DNA from: Pseudomonadota bacterium
GTDB taxonomy: Bacteria > Pseudomonadota > Alphaproteobacteria > Rhizobiales > Beijerinckiaceae
Assembly (NCBI GenBank): GCA_021777915.1
Contig: JAJYCZ010000013.1
Location: forward strand, 1-34,755
Length of the DNA stretch: 34,755 nt
Direction: 5' to 3'
The notes beneath the pieces were generated by a model. It saw only the letters and a program-made list of their open reading frames with translations, was not told the origin of the DNA and searched no databases. Below are positions 1 to 8,016 of the stretch, in pieces; positions within the stretch are counted from its first letter, which is position 1, and every line of letters begins with the position of its first letter. Position numbers and translations under genes: made by a program.

Positions 1-929
1 AAAAGCCGATCGGCTGCTATCTGTTCTCCGGTCCGACCGGCGTCGGCAAGACCGAGGTCGCCAATCAGCTCGCCAAGGCGCTCGGCGTCGAAATGGTGCG
101 CTTCGACATGTCGGAATATATGGAGCGCCATACCGTGAGCCGCCTGATCGGGGCGCCACCCGGCTATGTCGGCTTCGAGCAGGGCGGGCTTTTGACCGAC
201 GCCATCGATCAGCATCCCCATTGCGTGCTGCTGCTCGACGAGATCGAAAAGGCCCATCCCGACCTGTACAACATCCTGTTGCAGGTCATGGACCACGGCA
301 AGCTGACCGATCACAACGGCAAGCAGATTTCGTTCCGCAACGTCATTCTGGTGATGACCACCAACGCCGGCGCGGCCGACATGGCGCGCCCGGCCTTCGG
401 CTTCACCCGGAGCAAGCGCGAGGGCGACGACGTCGAGGCGATCAACCGCACGTTCGCGCCGGAGTTCCGCAACCGGCTCGACGCCGTCGTGCCCTTCGCC
501 CATCTGCCCACCGAGGTCATCGCCAAGGTGGTGGACAAGTTCATCATGCAGCTTGAAGCGCAACTGGCGGACCGCAACGTCTCGATCGAGCTTTCGGACG
601 AGGCGCGGCTCTGGCTCATCGAGCACGGCTACGACGAATCGATGGGCGCGCGGCCGATGGCGCGGGTCATCCAGACCCATATCAAGACGCCGCTCGCCGA
701 CGAGGTTCTGTTCGGCCGGCTCAAGAACGGCGGCACGGTGCGCGTGGTGACCGCGGGCTCCGGCGACGACGCCAAGCTCGCCTTCGTCTTCCCGGAAGGG
801 CCGGTGCTGCCCCGTCCCGACAAGGAAATCGTCGAGGCGCGGCGCAAGAAGGCGCGCGCGGAGCCGGAAGCGCGCGCCCGCAAGGGCAAGCCGAAAGCGG
901 CGGCGCAGCCTGCCGGCCACGCCCGATAG
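1..929 (+). CDS. clpA: ATP-dependent Clp protease ATP-binding subunit ClpA, C-terminal part (5' end off the window)
   Basis: ClpA is the AAA+ unfoldase that feeds substrates, including adaptor-delivered N-degron proteins, into the ClpP protease. The open frame enters from the left edge (first whole codon at base 3), so the listed Met at 93 is internal. About 308 residues are visible and cover the second AAA+ module: Walker A GPTGVGKT near the start, the DMSEYMERHTVSRLIGAPPG stretch typical of ClpA, Walker B LLLDEIEKAHP, the FRNRLD region and the sensor-2 motif GARPMARVIQ. The last 45 or so residues form a Lys/Arg/Ala-rich tail after the usual end of the domain, common in alphaproteobacterial ClpA. 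The N-terminal domain, the first AAA+ module and any upstream clpS lie outside the window. A strong intrinsic terminator follows the stop codon. The identification is secure; only the 5' extent is unknown. Confidence 0.95.
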   Translation, partial: KPIGCYLFSGPTGVGKTEVANQLAKALGVEMVRFDMSEYMERHTVSRLIGAPPGYVGFEQGGLLTDAIDQHPHCVLLLDEIEKAHPDLYNILLQVMDHGKLTDHNGKQISFRNVILVMTTNAGAADMARPAFGFTRSKREGDDVEAINRTFAPEFRNRLDAVVPFAHLPTEVIAKVVDKFIMQLEAQLADRNVSIELSDEARLWLIEHGYDESMGARPMARVIQTHIKTPLADEVLFGRLKNGGTVRVVTAGSGDDAKLAFVFPEGPVLPRPDKEIVEARRKKARAEPEARARKGKPKAAAQPAGHAR

Positions 930-955
930 GCCGGGTCGGTCCGGTTACAACATCG

Positions 956-980
956 CGGCGGCCGTTCAGGCCGCCGTTTT
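956..980 (+). terminator. Rho-independent terminator after clpA
   Basis: A perfect 8-bp stem (CGGCGGCC / GGCCGCCG) with a 5-base loop is followed directly by TTTT and then CTTT. It starts 27 bases after the clpA stop codon, so it is well placed to end that transcript before the LOG gene. Confidence 0.85.
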
Positions 981-1083
981 CTTTCCCGCCGATCGCTTGA
1001 ATTCGCGCCGGGCGCGGCTGAAAATCGCCGCCAGCCTTGACCCTCCCGGACGGTCGCGACAAAAGGAAACAAAGGGAGGGCTC

Positions 1084-1677
1084 ATGCATCCGATTCGCAA
1101 CATCTGCGTCTATTGCGGCTCGTCGCTCGGCGATGATCCGGTTTTTGTCGCGGCGGCGCGGGATTTGGGAAGGACGCTTGCCGAAAACGGCGTCGGCCTC
1201 GTTTACGGCGGCGGGAATCTCGGCCTGATGGGGGCGGTGGCCCATGCGGCGCTGGAGGCCGGCGGCCATGTCACCGGGATCATCCCGCATTTCCTGGAAA
1301 AACGCGAACATGCGCTCGAAAATGTGCAGGAGCTGATCGTCGTCGGCGACATGCACGAACGCAAGCGGCTGATGTTCGAGAAGGCCGACGCCTTCATCGC
1401 GCTGCCGGGCGGGATCGGCACGCTGGAGGAGCTGGTCGAGCAACTGACATGGGTGCAGCTGCAGCGCCATGACAAGCCGGTGCTGATCGCCGACATCGGC
1501 GGCTTCTGGGCGCCGCTGCTGGCGCTGATCGACCATATGCGCGTCCAGGCCTTCATCCGCCCGGAATATGAGGCGCGCTTCCTGGTGCGCGACAAGGTCG
1601 AGGATATGATTCCCGCATTGCGCCAGGCCTTTGCCAGAGCCCGCGCGTCGCATCTGGCCTTGCGCCCGGAGTTCTGA
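1084..1677 (+). CDS. LOG family protein (cytokinin riboside 5'-monophosphate phosphoribohydrolase-like, TIGR00730)
   Basis: The family hydrolyses the N-glycosidic bond of nucleotide 5'-monophosphates, releasing ribose 5-phosphate; in plants and some bacteria the product is an active cytokinin. The 197-residue protein has the family's usual length. It starts with a Rossmann-like ICVYCGSSLG segment, then YGGGNLGLMG (residues 41-50), and carries the signature PGGIGTLEE (108-116) with the preceding Arg/Lys in MHERKRLMFEKADAF. The ATG at 1084 was chosen over the longer track ORF because GGGAGGG lies just upstream and homology begins at residue 1. It is free-standing: clpA ends in a terminator upstream, and the next gene converges with a 14-base gap. 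The physiological substrate in this organism cannot be told from sequence; many bacterial members are general nucleotide phosphoribohydrolases rather than cytokinin makers. Confidence 0.92.
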   Translation: MHPIRNICVYCGSSLGDDPVFVAAARDLGRTLAENGVGLVYGGGNLGLMGAVAHAALEAGGHVTGIIPHFLEKREHALENVQELIVVGDMHERKRLMFEKADAFIALPGGIGTLEELVEQLTWVQLQRHDKPVLIADIGGFWAPLLALIDHMRVQAFIRPEYEARFLVRDKVEDMIPALRQAFARARASHLALRPEF

Positions 1678-1691
1678 CCCCCTTTGGGACG

Positions 1692-2477
1692 TCAGTCGTC
1701 CGAGATCGTTTCGGGGCCGATCACGCCGCGGCTGGTCTGCACCACCCAGTTCTGACCGCGATGCTCGATGCGTTGGACCGTGGCGCCGCCGAGCAGGACG
1801 TCGCCGGGCTGGACCCTTTCCATTCCCTCCGGCCCTTCGATCCAGGCATGGCCGCCGCCGACGCCGCGCAGGACATAGACGCGATAGAGGCCAAGCGCCG
1901 CATGGGCGCCAGGAGCGGGCAGGGGGGCCGAAACCTGCGCCGGATGGGGCAGCGGCTTGCCGATCGAACCGGTCGGCGTGCGGTCCACCTTGGCTTTAGC
2001 CATTTTCTCCGCTTCGGACCTGACCTTTTCAAGCTTCGCCTGAAGATGGAAGGCGTTGAGCGCCGCGTCGACCTTGGCGTCGGCGACATTCTTCTGCAGC
2101 GTGGCGATAGTGGCCTCTTCGGCGCGGGATTTGCGCGCCTCGGCGTCGAGCTTGTTCCTCAGGCTTTCGACATGGACGCGCAGCGCCGCCAGTTCGTTGC
2201 CCTGCGCCTTGGCGGCCTCGACGGCCTGGGCCGCGGCAAGCGCCACCGGATCGGGTTTCGCCGGCGCGGGCTGGACCAGGGCGTCCATGCGATAGGCGGC
2301 CGCCCAGCCCAGGCCGATCGTCAGCAGCAGGGCCACGCCGGAGGCGAGGAAGAAGCGCCGCCTTTCGCCACGGGGATCGACGGCGCGGAATTCGATCTCG
2401 GGCCGCTCGTCCGCACGGAGCCGGAACGGCTCGTGAGGCGCCGGCACGGGTTTCGAAGGCGGGATGAGGTCATGCAT
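1692..2477 (-). CDS. Unrecognised inner-membrane protein with coiled coil and periplasmic beta-rich domain
   Basis: I do not recognise this 261-residue protein. It has a proline-rich cytoplasmic N-terminus, a basic RGERRRFF stop-transfer flank, and one membrane helix at about residues 41-62. A long Ala/Lys/Glu-rich helical segment follows (about 82-163) and is likely a coiled coil. After a Pro-rich linker comes a small C-terminal domain (about 197-258), with YRVYVLRGVGGGHAWIEGP and a conserved-looking VQPGD turn. The layout suggests a bitopic protein whose small periplasmic domain is held off the membrane by a coiled coil. The start at 2477 is supported by GGAG about 8 bases upstream. The gene lies downstream of opgGH on the same strand with a 116-base gap, so it may be partly co-transcribed. 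However, it has its own upstream region with a TTAA-N7-TTAA box. No function is assigned. Confidence 0.75.
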   Translation of the reverse strand: MHDLIPPSKPVPAPHEPFRLRADERPEIEFRAVDPRGERRRFFLASGVALLLTIGLGWAAAYRMDALVQPAPAKPDPVALAAAQAVEAAKAQGNELAALRVHVESLRNKLDAEARKSRAEEATIATLQKNVADAKVDAALNAFHLQAKLEKVRSEAEKMAKAKVDRTPTGSIGKPLPHPAQVSAPLPAPGAHAALGLYRVYVLRGVGGGHAWIEGPEGMERVQPGDVLLGGATVQRIEHRGQNWVVQTSRGVIGPETISDD

Positions 2478-2539
2478 GGTCTGCTCCGGGCGGACGATCT
2501 TCGTCCGTTTCCATGACCAGATATTTTCCGGCTTTCGGA

Positions 2540-2554
2540 TTAACCCATGATTAA
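2540..2554 (-). promoter_or_regulatory. Candidate CtrA-type binding site
   Basis: TTAA-CCCATGA-TTAA is an exact match to the TTAA-N7-TTAA core bound by the alphaproteobacterial cell-cycle regulator CtrA. It lies 63 bases upstream of the start of the coiled-coil membrane protein and after the opgH stop codon. The match is visible in the sequence; regulation by CtrA is inference, since one such box can occur by chance. Confidence 0.4.
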
Positions 2555-2593
2555 TGACGTCGCGATTTTTGCTCGGCCTGTCGCCGATTTACA

Positions 2594-4765
2594 TCACTCG
2601 GCCGCGGCGGAGCCCGTCGCCGGCAGGCGGGCCAGCAAGGCGATCAGGGCGCGGTCCTGCATCAGGGCCGCGCGTTCCTTGCGCTGGATCCATGCTGAGG
2701 CCTCGTCGAGCGTGCGCGCCTCGCCGAGCTTGGCGATCGCCATCGCCCGCTCCGGCGTGATGTCGCCGCGCGCGCGGTGGACGGCGGGCGGCAGGAAGGC
2801 CGCGTGCACGTCGCGAAATTCCGGGTCCTGGTGAAGGACGCGCAGTCCGTCCGCGTTGTCGAAGCCTTCCGACGCGAGGTCGCCGGACAGAGCATTGGCG
2901 CGCATGGCGATCGGCGGCGGAGCGCGCTCCTCGGGCGTATCCAGCAGGCCGATGCGGCGGAAGGCCAAGCCGACGGATTTCAGGCCGGTGCCCCAGGACA
3001 ACGGGATCGCCAGGATCAGGCCGGCGATGGTGGGTGACATCCAGGCGGCGAGCGAGGGCGAAAGCAGCAGCGCCGCGACCAGCGAAATGACGCCGAGAAT
3101 GACATGGTCGCGATGGCGGCGGATGATCGACTTGAACGGCACCGAGCCGTCGTCGCGCCGCTGCGGCTCCCATCCGGTGTCGAAGCCGAACAGGATGTGC
3201 AGCACATGGCCGGAATGGACCAGCATCATGATCGGCGCGAGCAGGGCCGACATGAAAACCTCGAACAGGGTCGAGAGCACGAGCCGGATTGCGCCGCCCG
3301 AGCCACGCCGGGTCGGGCTGTCGAACAAAGCGACGATCAGGCCGAACAGTTTCGGCGCGAGCAGCACCGCCATGGTGAGGATGAACAGCTCCAGCGACCG
3401 TTCGGCGTCGAACACCGGCCAGGTCGGGTACAGGGTGAAATCGCGGGAGAAATATTCCGGCCGGATATATTTCGCCTGCAGGACCAGCAGAAGGCCGACC
3501 AGCAGCTGGGCGAGCCAGAGCGGCGAGGCCAGATAGGCCATGATCCCGGTGGCGAAATGCTGGCGGGTCGCGAGAACGAGCCCCTTGGCCGGCAGGATGC
3601 TTGTATGCTGGAGATTGCCCTGGCACCAGCGGCGGTCGCGCGCGGCAACGTCGATCAGCGAGGGCGGGCACTCCTCGAAGGAGCCAGGCAGGGAGGCCAG
3701 CATATAGACGCTGTAGCCGGCGCGGCGCATCAGCGCGGCCTCGACGAAATCGTGGGAGAGGATATGGCCGCCGAAAGGCGGCTTGCCCCTGAGATGCGGC
3801 AGGCCGCAATGGTCGGCGAAGGCCTTGACGCGAATGATGGCGTTATGGCCCCAGTAATTGCCGTCGCGGCCCATCCAGCACGCCAGGCCGTCGGCGATGA
3901 TCGGCCCGTAGATGCGGGCGGCGAATTGCTGGACGCGGGCGAAAAGCGTGTTGCGGTTGATGATCAGCGGCAGGGTCTGGATGATGCCGGCGTCGGGATC
4001 GGCCTCCATGGTCGCGGCGAGCGAGACGATTGCCGCGCCGGTCATCAGGCTGTCGGCGTCGAGCACCACCATATGGTCGTAGGAGCCGCCCCAGCGCGCG
4101 ACGAAATCGCCGACATTGCCGGCCTTGCGCGCGGTGTTCCTGGCGCGGTGGCGGTAATAGACGCGGGCGTCCGGCCCCAGCCGGCGCCGGAGGGCCATCA
4201 GCGCCCGCTCCTCGGCGATCCAGACGTCGGGATCGGTCGAGTCCGAGAGCAGGAACCAGTCGAAGGCCGCGCCATGGCCGGTCGCCTCGACATCCTCGTG
4301 GATGGCCTGGATCGCCCCGAAGACGCGCGAGGGCGCCTCGTTGTAGATCGGCATGATGACGGCGGTGCGCGTCGTCAGCTTGTCCGGCGGCGCCGCCGGC
4401 TTGGGGCGGCCGATCAGCAGATGCAGGAAGCCGACGACGGAGGCGGCGAAGGACAGGGCGATCCAGGAGAAATTGGCGAGGAACAGGACGAGCAGCGCCC
4501 ATTTCGGAAAAGTGATGCCGCCGACGTCGATGACCAGGAACATCTGATAGCCGCCCCAGATGGTCAGGGCGAGGCCGCCGCCATAGGTGACGAGGCGCGA
4601 CAGCCAGGGCGCGCGGACGTGGCGGACGAATTTGCGCCGCTCCTTCGCCGCATCGAAGCGAAAAAGCTTCTGCTCCGGCATGGGAATCGGGGATTCCTGC
4701 GGCATGGCCGCCGCGGGCGGCGCGACGGCGGCCAAAGCGGGGGCGGAGTCCATTACAGCGTCCAT
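2594..4765 (-). CDS. opgH: Glucans biosynthesis glucosyltransferase OpgH (MdoH)
   Basis: OpgH is an inner-membrane family 2 glycosyltransferase that polymerises UDP-glucose into the backbone of osmoregulated periplasmic glucans and moves the chain outward. The protein of 719-723 residues shows N-terminal membrane helices, then the GT2 core: TAVIMPIYNE, DSTDPD, VVLDADS and the RDRRWCQGN (R/QxxRW-type) motif. A block of further transmembrane segments and a cytoplasmic tail follow. The gene overlaps the end of opgG. One ATG lies 13 bases inside opgG (4765) and a second forms TAATG with the opgG stop (4753); either could be used, and the overlap implies translational coupling. The much longer 1025-residue track ORF reads backwards into opgG and is not real upstream of here. 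Function is well supported by the motifs and by the neighbour opgG. Confidence 0.93.
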   Translation of the reverse strand: MDAVMDSAPALAAVAPPAAAMPQESPIPMPEQKLFRFDAAKERRKFVRHVRAPWLSRLVTYGGGLALTIWGGYQMFLVIDVGGITFPKWALLVLFLANFSWIALSFAASVVGFLHLLIGRPKPAAPPDKLTTRTAVIMPIYNEAPSRVFGAIQAIHEDVEATGHGAAFDWFLLSDSTDPDVWIAEERALMALRRRLGPDARVYYRHRARNTARKAGNVGDFVARWGGSYDHMVVLDADSLMTGAAIVSLAATMEADPDAGIIQTLPLIINRNTLFARVQQFAARIYGPIIADGLACWMGRDGNYWGHNAIIRVKAFADHCGLPHLRGKPPFGGHILSHDFVEAALMRRAGYSVYMLASLPGSFEECPPSLIDVAARDRRWCQGNLQHTSILPAKGLVLATRQHFATGIMAYLASPLWLAQLLVGLLLVLQAKYIRPEYFSRDFTLYPTWPVFDAERSLELFILTMAVLLAPKLFGLIVALFDSPTRRGSGGAIRLVLSTLFEVFMSALLAPIMMLVHSGHVLHILFGFDTGWEPQRRDDGSVPFKSIIRRHRDHVILGVISLVAALLLSPSLAAWMSPTIAGLILAIPLSWGTGLKSVGLAFRRIGLLDTPEERAPPPIAMRANALSGDLASEGFDNADGLRVLHQDPEFRDVHAAFLPPAVHRARGDITPERAMAIAKLGEARTLDEASAWIQRKERAALMQDRALIALLARLPATGSAAAE

Positions 4766-6273
4766 CGGTAAAGCCACGTCTCGGTCTGGGGCGCGCCCTG
4801 GATATCCAGGGTCAGGCGGATCTCGCAGGCGGTCTCGCCGGCGGGATCGATGTCGAACTGAACCGTGCAGCTCTTGCGCTCCGCCGCCGGATAGACGCGC
4901 TGGGCGACGACCTTTCCGGGGGTGACGGAAAGATTGGGGGTGAGGGCCGCGACGCGGGCCGGATCGCCCAATCCGTCGCCGCGGAACTCGACGAGGAAGC
5001 GCCTCTGCCTGGCGGCCGGGGCGCGTCCGCCGCGCGAATTGACCGTTTCCGCGCCGGCGGGACGCGACGGCGGCGTCCAGCACCAGAACTGGCGATAGGC
5101 GAAATCGGCCTGCTGGCCTTTGACCAGCGGGGTCTTCGATCGCCAGAAGGCGACGATGTTCTGGGCGGTTTCGTTGTCGGAGGGAATTTCGACCAGCTCC
5201 ACCGAGCCGTCGCCCCAATCGCCGATCGGCTCGATCCACAGCGAGGGGCGCAGCTCCCAATGGGCGTCGAAATCGTAGAAATCGTCGAAGGCGCGGTGGC
5301 GCTGAAGGAAGCCGAAACCTTTGGGATTCTGGTCGACGAATTCGGAAATCTGGAGGGTGTTCCGGTTGCTGACCGGACGCCAGATCCATTCTCCGCGGCC
5401 GGAGTATATTTGCAGGCCGCCGATTTCTTCCGCCGCCTCGCGCACGTCGTCGTCGCCGCGCCGGTCGAGCGGGCTGAACACGCTGGTCGCGCCCATCGTC
5501 GCCAGCCCGAAGACATCGATCAAGGCGCGGGGGAACAGCGAGGATTCGACGTCGATGATGGTGACGTCGCCGGGGTGGAGGGTGAAACGATAGGCGCCGG
5601 CGACGCTTTCGGAATCGAGCAGGGCGTTGACCGTCAAAGCGTTGTCGGCGACGCTGCCCTTCTCGATCCACACCGCGCGGAACAGCGGGAATTCCTCGCC
5701 GCGCGGGTCGCCGGTGCGGATCGAAAGCCCGCGCGAGGTCACGCCGAGTTTCTGGCCCCGCGCGGCGGAGCGGAAGAAGCTCGCGCCCTGGAACACCGCG
5801 AGTTCATGCAGTTCGCCTTGATCATTGCGCTGCAGCACGCGGAAGCCGGAAAAATCGAGATTGGTCGGCGTCGCGCGCGGCCGCAGGTTGCCGAAATCGA
5901 AATCGGCGGCGTTGTAGTTGAGCCGCCGCGCCGCGCCGTTCTCGACCAGATTGATCTGCATCGGCGAGGTATAGACGAAGCCGCGATGCAGCGGCTCGAT
6001 GACGAAGCCGCTGGACTTGTCGTTCCAGATCAGCCCGTCGGGCTTGGCCTTGATGGCCGCGAAAGCCTCGCGCGTCAGGTCCGCGAAGCCGCCGGGCAGA
6101 TCGGTCGAGGGCGCGGAAAAGCTTTTGGCCGCGAGGTTCTTGGCCAGTTCCACCACGGCGGCGTGGCTGAACGGCGCCGCCTGGTCCTCGGCGAGAGCGG
6201 GGGAGACGGGGGTGACGGCGGCGAAAGCGGCGGCTGATCCGGCCAATTGCAAAAGGTCGCGTCGCTTCAGCAT
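4753..6273 (-). CDS. opgG: Periplasmic glucan biosynthesis protein of the OpgG/OpgD (MdoG) family
   Basis: This periplasmic protein works with OpgH to build or shape osmoregulated periplasmic glucans. The 506-residue protein begins MLKRRDLLQLAG followed by an alanine-rich hydrophobic stretch and an ALA-ED cleavage site near residue 28. The twin arginine followed by D-L-L suggests Tat export, as in E. coli OpgD, whereas E. coli OpgG uses a Sec signal. The mature part shows the family's features, including the YTSPMQINLVE region, the GASFFRSAARGQKLGVTSRG stretch, and PSLWIEPIGDWGDGSVELVE. It is the first gene of the opgG-opgH pair and is divergent from glmU across about 200 bases. The start at 6273 was chosen because it opens directly on the signal peptide; the longer track ORF runs through the glmU promoter. 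Whether OpgG or OpgD is the better name is uncertain. Confidence 0.92.
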   Translation of the reverse strand: MLKRRDLLQLAGSAAAFAAVTPVSPALAEDQAAPFSHAAVVELAKNLAAKSFSAPSTDLPGGFADLTREAFAAIKAKPDGLIWNDKSSGFVIEPLHRGFVYTSPMQINLVENGAARRLNYNAADFDFGNLRPRATPTNLDFSGFRVLQRNDQGELHELAVFQGASFFRSAARGQKLGVTSRGLSIRTGDPRGEEFPLFRAVWIEKGSVADNALTVNALLDSESVAGAYRFTLHPGDVTIIDVESSLFPRALIDVFGLATMGATSVFSPLDRRGDDDVREAAEEIGGLQIYSGRGEWIWRPVSNRNTLQISEFVDQNPKGFGFLQRHRAFDDFYDFDAHWELRPSLWIEPIGDWGDGSVELVEIPSDNETAQNIVAFWRSKTPLVKGQQADFAYRQFWCWTPPSRPAGAETVNSRGGRAPAARQRRFLVEFRGDGLGDPARVAALTPNLSVTPGKVVAQRVYPAAERKSCTVQFDIDPAGETACEIRLTLDIQGAPQTETWLYRWTL

Positions 6274-6358
6274 CGACAGGGCCGTCCAATCCGTCCCGAA
6301 AGGTGGTTGCGGGGCTGGGCGGATCGCCCGCACGCGCGCAAATTTTCTGATTCCGGGG

Positions 6359-6377
6359 GTTATACCGCAATTTGCGG
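6359..6377. promoter_or_regulatory. Operator-like palindrome in the opgG-glmU divergent region
   Basis: CCGCAA-T-TTGCGG (6365-6377) is a perfect 6+1+6 inverted repeat. It abuts TATAAC on the minus strand (6364-6359), a fair -10 element for opgG, although no convincing -35 precedes it. The placement suits a regulator that could act on both divergent genes; no known regulator is assigned. Confidence 0.3.
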
Positions 6378-6401
6378 CGGAGGCGAGGCTGATTTTTCGC
6401 T

Positions 6402-6429
6402 TTGCGGGCTTTTGCCGCTCCCCTATACG
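6402..6429 (+). promoter_or_regulatory. Candidate sigma-70-type promoter of glmU
   Basis: TTGCGG, a 16-base spacer and TATACG lie about 42 bases upstream of the glmU start codon. Both hexamers are fair rather than consensus matches. GGGGGAA in the leader is the likely ribosome binding site. Confidence 0.4.
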
Positions 6430-6470
6430 TTCGGCGCGATTTTTGCCGTGCGATTTTTGGGGGAATTCCG

Positions 6471-7850
6471 ATGACCACGCCAAAGGACACCGGCGGCGGG
6501 CCGCGCCGCTGCCTCGCGGTCGTGCTTGCCGCCGGCGAGGGCAAGCGCATGCGCTCCGGCCTGCCGAAAGTGCTGCATCCCGTCGCGGGACGCTCCATGC
6601 TCGCCCATGTGCTCGACGCCGTGGGCAGGGCGGGGGCCGACGCGCTGGCCGTGGTGGTCGGGCCGGGGCGCGAGGATGTCGCCGCCGAGGCGCGCGTTCA
6701 GGCGCCGGACGCCCGGGTCTTCGTCCAGGCCGAGCGGCTCGGCACCGCGCATGCGGTTCTGGCGGCGCGCGAAGCCCTCCATCAGGGCTATGACGACATT
6801 CTGGTCCTGTTCGCCGACACGCCGCTGGTCCGGCCCGAAACCTTTTCGCATCTGCGCGAAAAACTGAAGCAAGGCGCCGGCGTGGCGGTGCTGGGCTTCG
6901 CGCCGTCCGACCCCACCGGCTATGGCCGCCTGCTGACCGACGGCGACGGCGCGCTGCTGGCGATCCGCGAGCACAAGGACGCGACGCCCCGGGAACTGGC
7001 CGTCGGGCTGTGCAACGCCGGGCTGATGGCGCTCGACGGCGCGCGCGCTCTCGACTGGCTGGAGCGGATCGACGACGCCAACGCCCAGCGCGAATTTTAC
7101 CTGCCCGACGTGGTGGCGATCGCGCGCGGCGAGGGCGCGGCCTGCGCTTATGTCATGGCGCCGGCGGAGGAAGTGCTCGGCGTCAACGACCGCGTCCAGC
7201 TCGCCGCCGCCGAAGCCGAAATCCAGAGCCGGCTGCGCCGCGCCGCCATGCTGAACGGCGCGACACTGGTCGCGCCGGAGACGGTGTTCTTCTCCTATGA
7301 CACGGTGGTAGGCTCCGACGTTCTCGTCGAGCCCCATGTCGTCTTTGGCCCCGGCGTGAGCGTCGGCGACGGCTGCGTCATCCACGCCTTCTCGCATCTC
7401 GAAGGCGCGACTTTGGCGAAGAATGTCACGATCGGCCCCTATGCGCGGTTGCGTCCGGGCGCCAGACTGGCGGCCAAGGCGAAGATCGGCAATTTCGTCG
7501 AGATCAAGAAGGCGGAGATCGGCGAGGGCGCCAAGATCAATCACCTGACCTATGTCGGCGACGCCAGCATCGGCCCGCGCGCCAATATCGGCGCCGGCGT
7601 CATCACCTGCAATTACGACGGCTTTCTGAAATATAGAACGACCATCGGCGCCGACGCCTTCATCGGCTCGAATTCCGCGCTGGTGGCGCCGGTCCAGATC
7701 GGCGACCGCGCTTTTGTCGGCTCGGGCTCGGTGGTGACCGGCGATGTCGAAGCCGACGCCCTGGCGGTGGCGCGCGGCCGGCTGGCGGTCATCCCCGGCT
7801 GGGCGACGGCGTTCCGCAAGAAAATGGCGGCGTTGAAGGCGGCGAAATGA
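6471..7850 (+). CDS. glmU: Bifunctional UDP-N-acetylglucosamine pyrophosphorylase / glucosamine-1-phosphate N-acetyltransferase
   Basis: GlmU catalyses the last two steps to UDP-GlcNAc: acetylation of glucosamine 1-phosphate and uridylyl transfer. The product feeds peptidoglycan and lipid A synthesis in the cytoplasm. The 459-residue protein has the N-terminal pyrophosphorylase fold with the nucleotide loop LAAGEGKRM (residues 19-27), then the Lys of LPKVLHP, and FADTPL. The C-terminal half is a left-handed beta helix of hexapeptide repeats, with the acetyltransferase active-site stretch [19 protein letters not shown] and GVITCNYDG. Length is normal for the family. The ATG at 6471 is preceded by GGGGGAA; upstream Met codons in the track ORF lie in the promoter region. 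In many Rhizobiales glmU is directly followed by glmS; here a kinase and receiver gene lie between them. Confidence 0.97.
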   Translation: MTTPKDTGGGPRRCLAVVLAAGEGKRMRSGLPKVLHPVAGRSMLAHVLDAVGRAGADALAVVVGPGREDVAAEARVQAPDARVFVQAERLGTAHAVLAAREALHQGYDDILVLFADTPLVRPETFSHLREKLKQGAGVAVLGFAPSDPTGYGRLLTDGDGALLAIREHKDATPRELAVGLCNAGLMALDGARALDWLERIDDANAQREFYLPDVVAIARGEGAACAYVMAPAEEVLGVNDRVQLAAAEAEIQSRLRRAAMLNGATLVAPETVFFSYDTVVGSDVLVEPHVVFGPGVSVGDGCVIHAFSHLEGATLAKNVTIGPYARLRPGARLAAKAKIGNFVEIKKAEIGEGAKINHLTYVGDASIGPRANIGAGVITCNYDGFLKYRTTIGADAFIGSNSALVAPVQIGDRAFVGSGSVVTGDVEADALAVARGRLAVIPGWATAFRKKMAALKAAK

Positions 7851-8016
7851 TTGGGTGGCGCGTTGCGAACGGCCGCGCTCGAGATTCAACGCAGGACGCC
7901 CGACGCCGGAGCGTGAGCTTTGCCTTTGCTCATGGCCGGTTCGCTTGCAAAGCGCCAGGCGAAAGCACATTATTTTGATTTCAGGCCGTCATTCGTCCCC
8001 GACTGCGCGGAGCAAT

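Noticed and set aside
4766-5671. N-terminal 300 residues of the 1025-residue frame containing opgH
   Set aside because: It runs out of frame through opgG with low-complexity Arg-rich sequence; opgH begins at the opgG stop codon.
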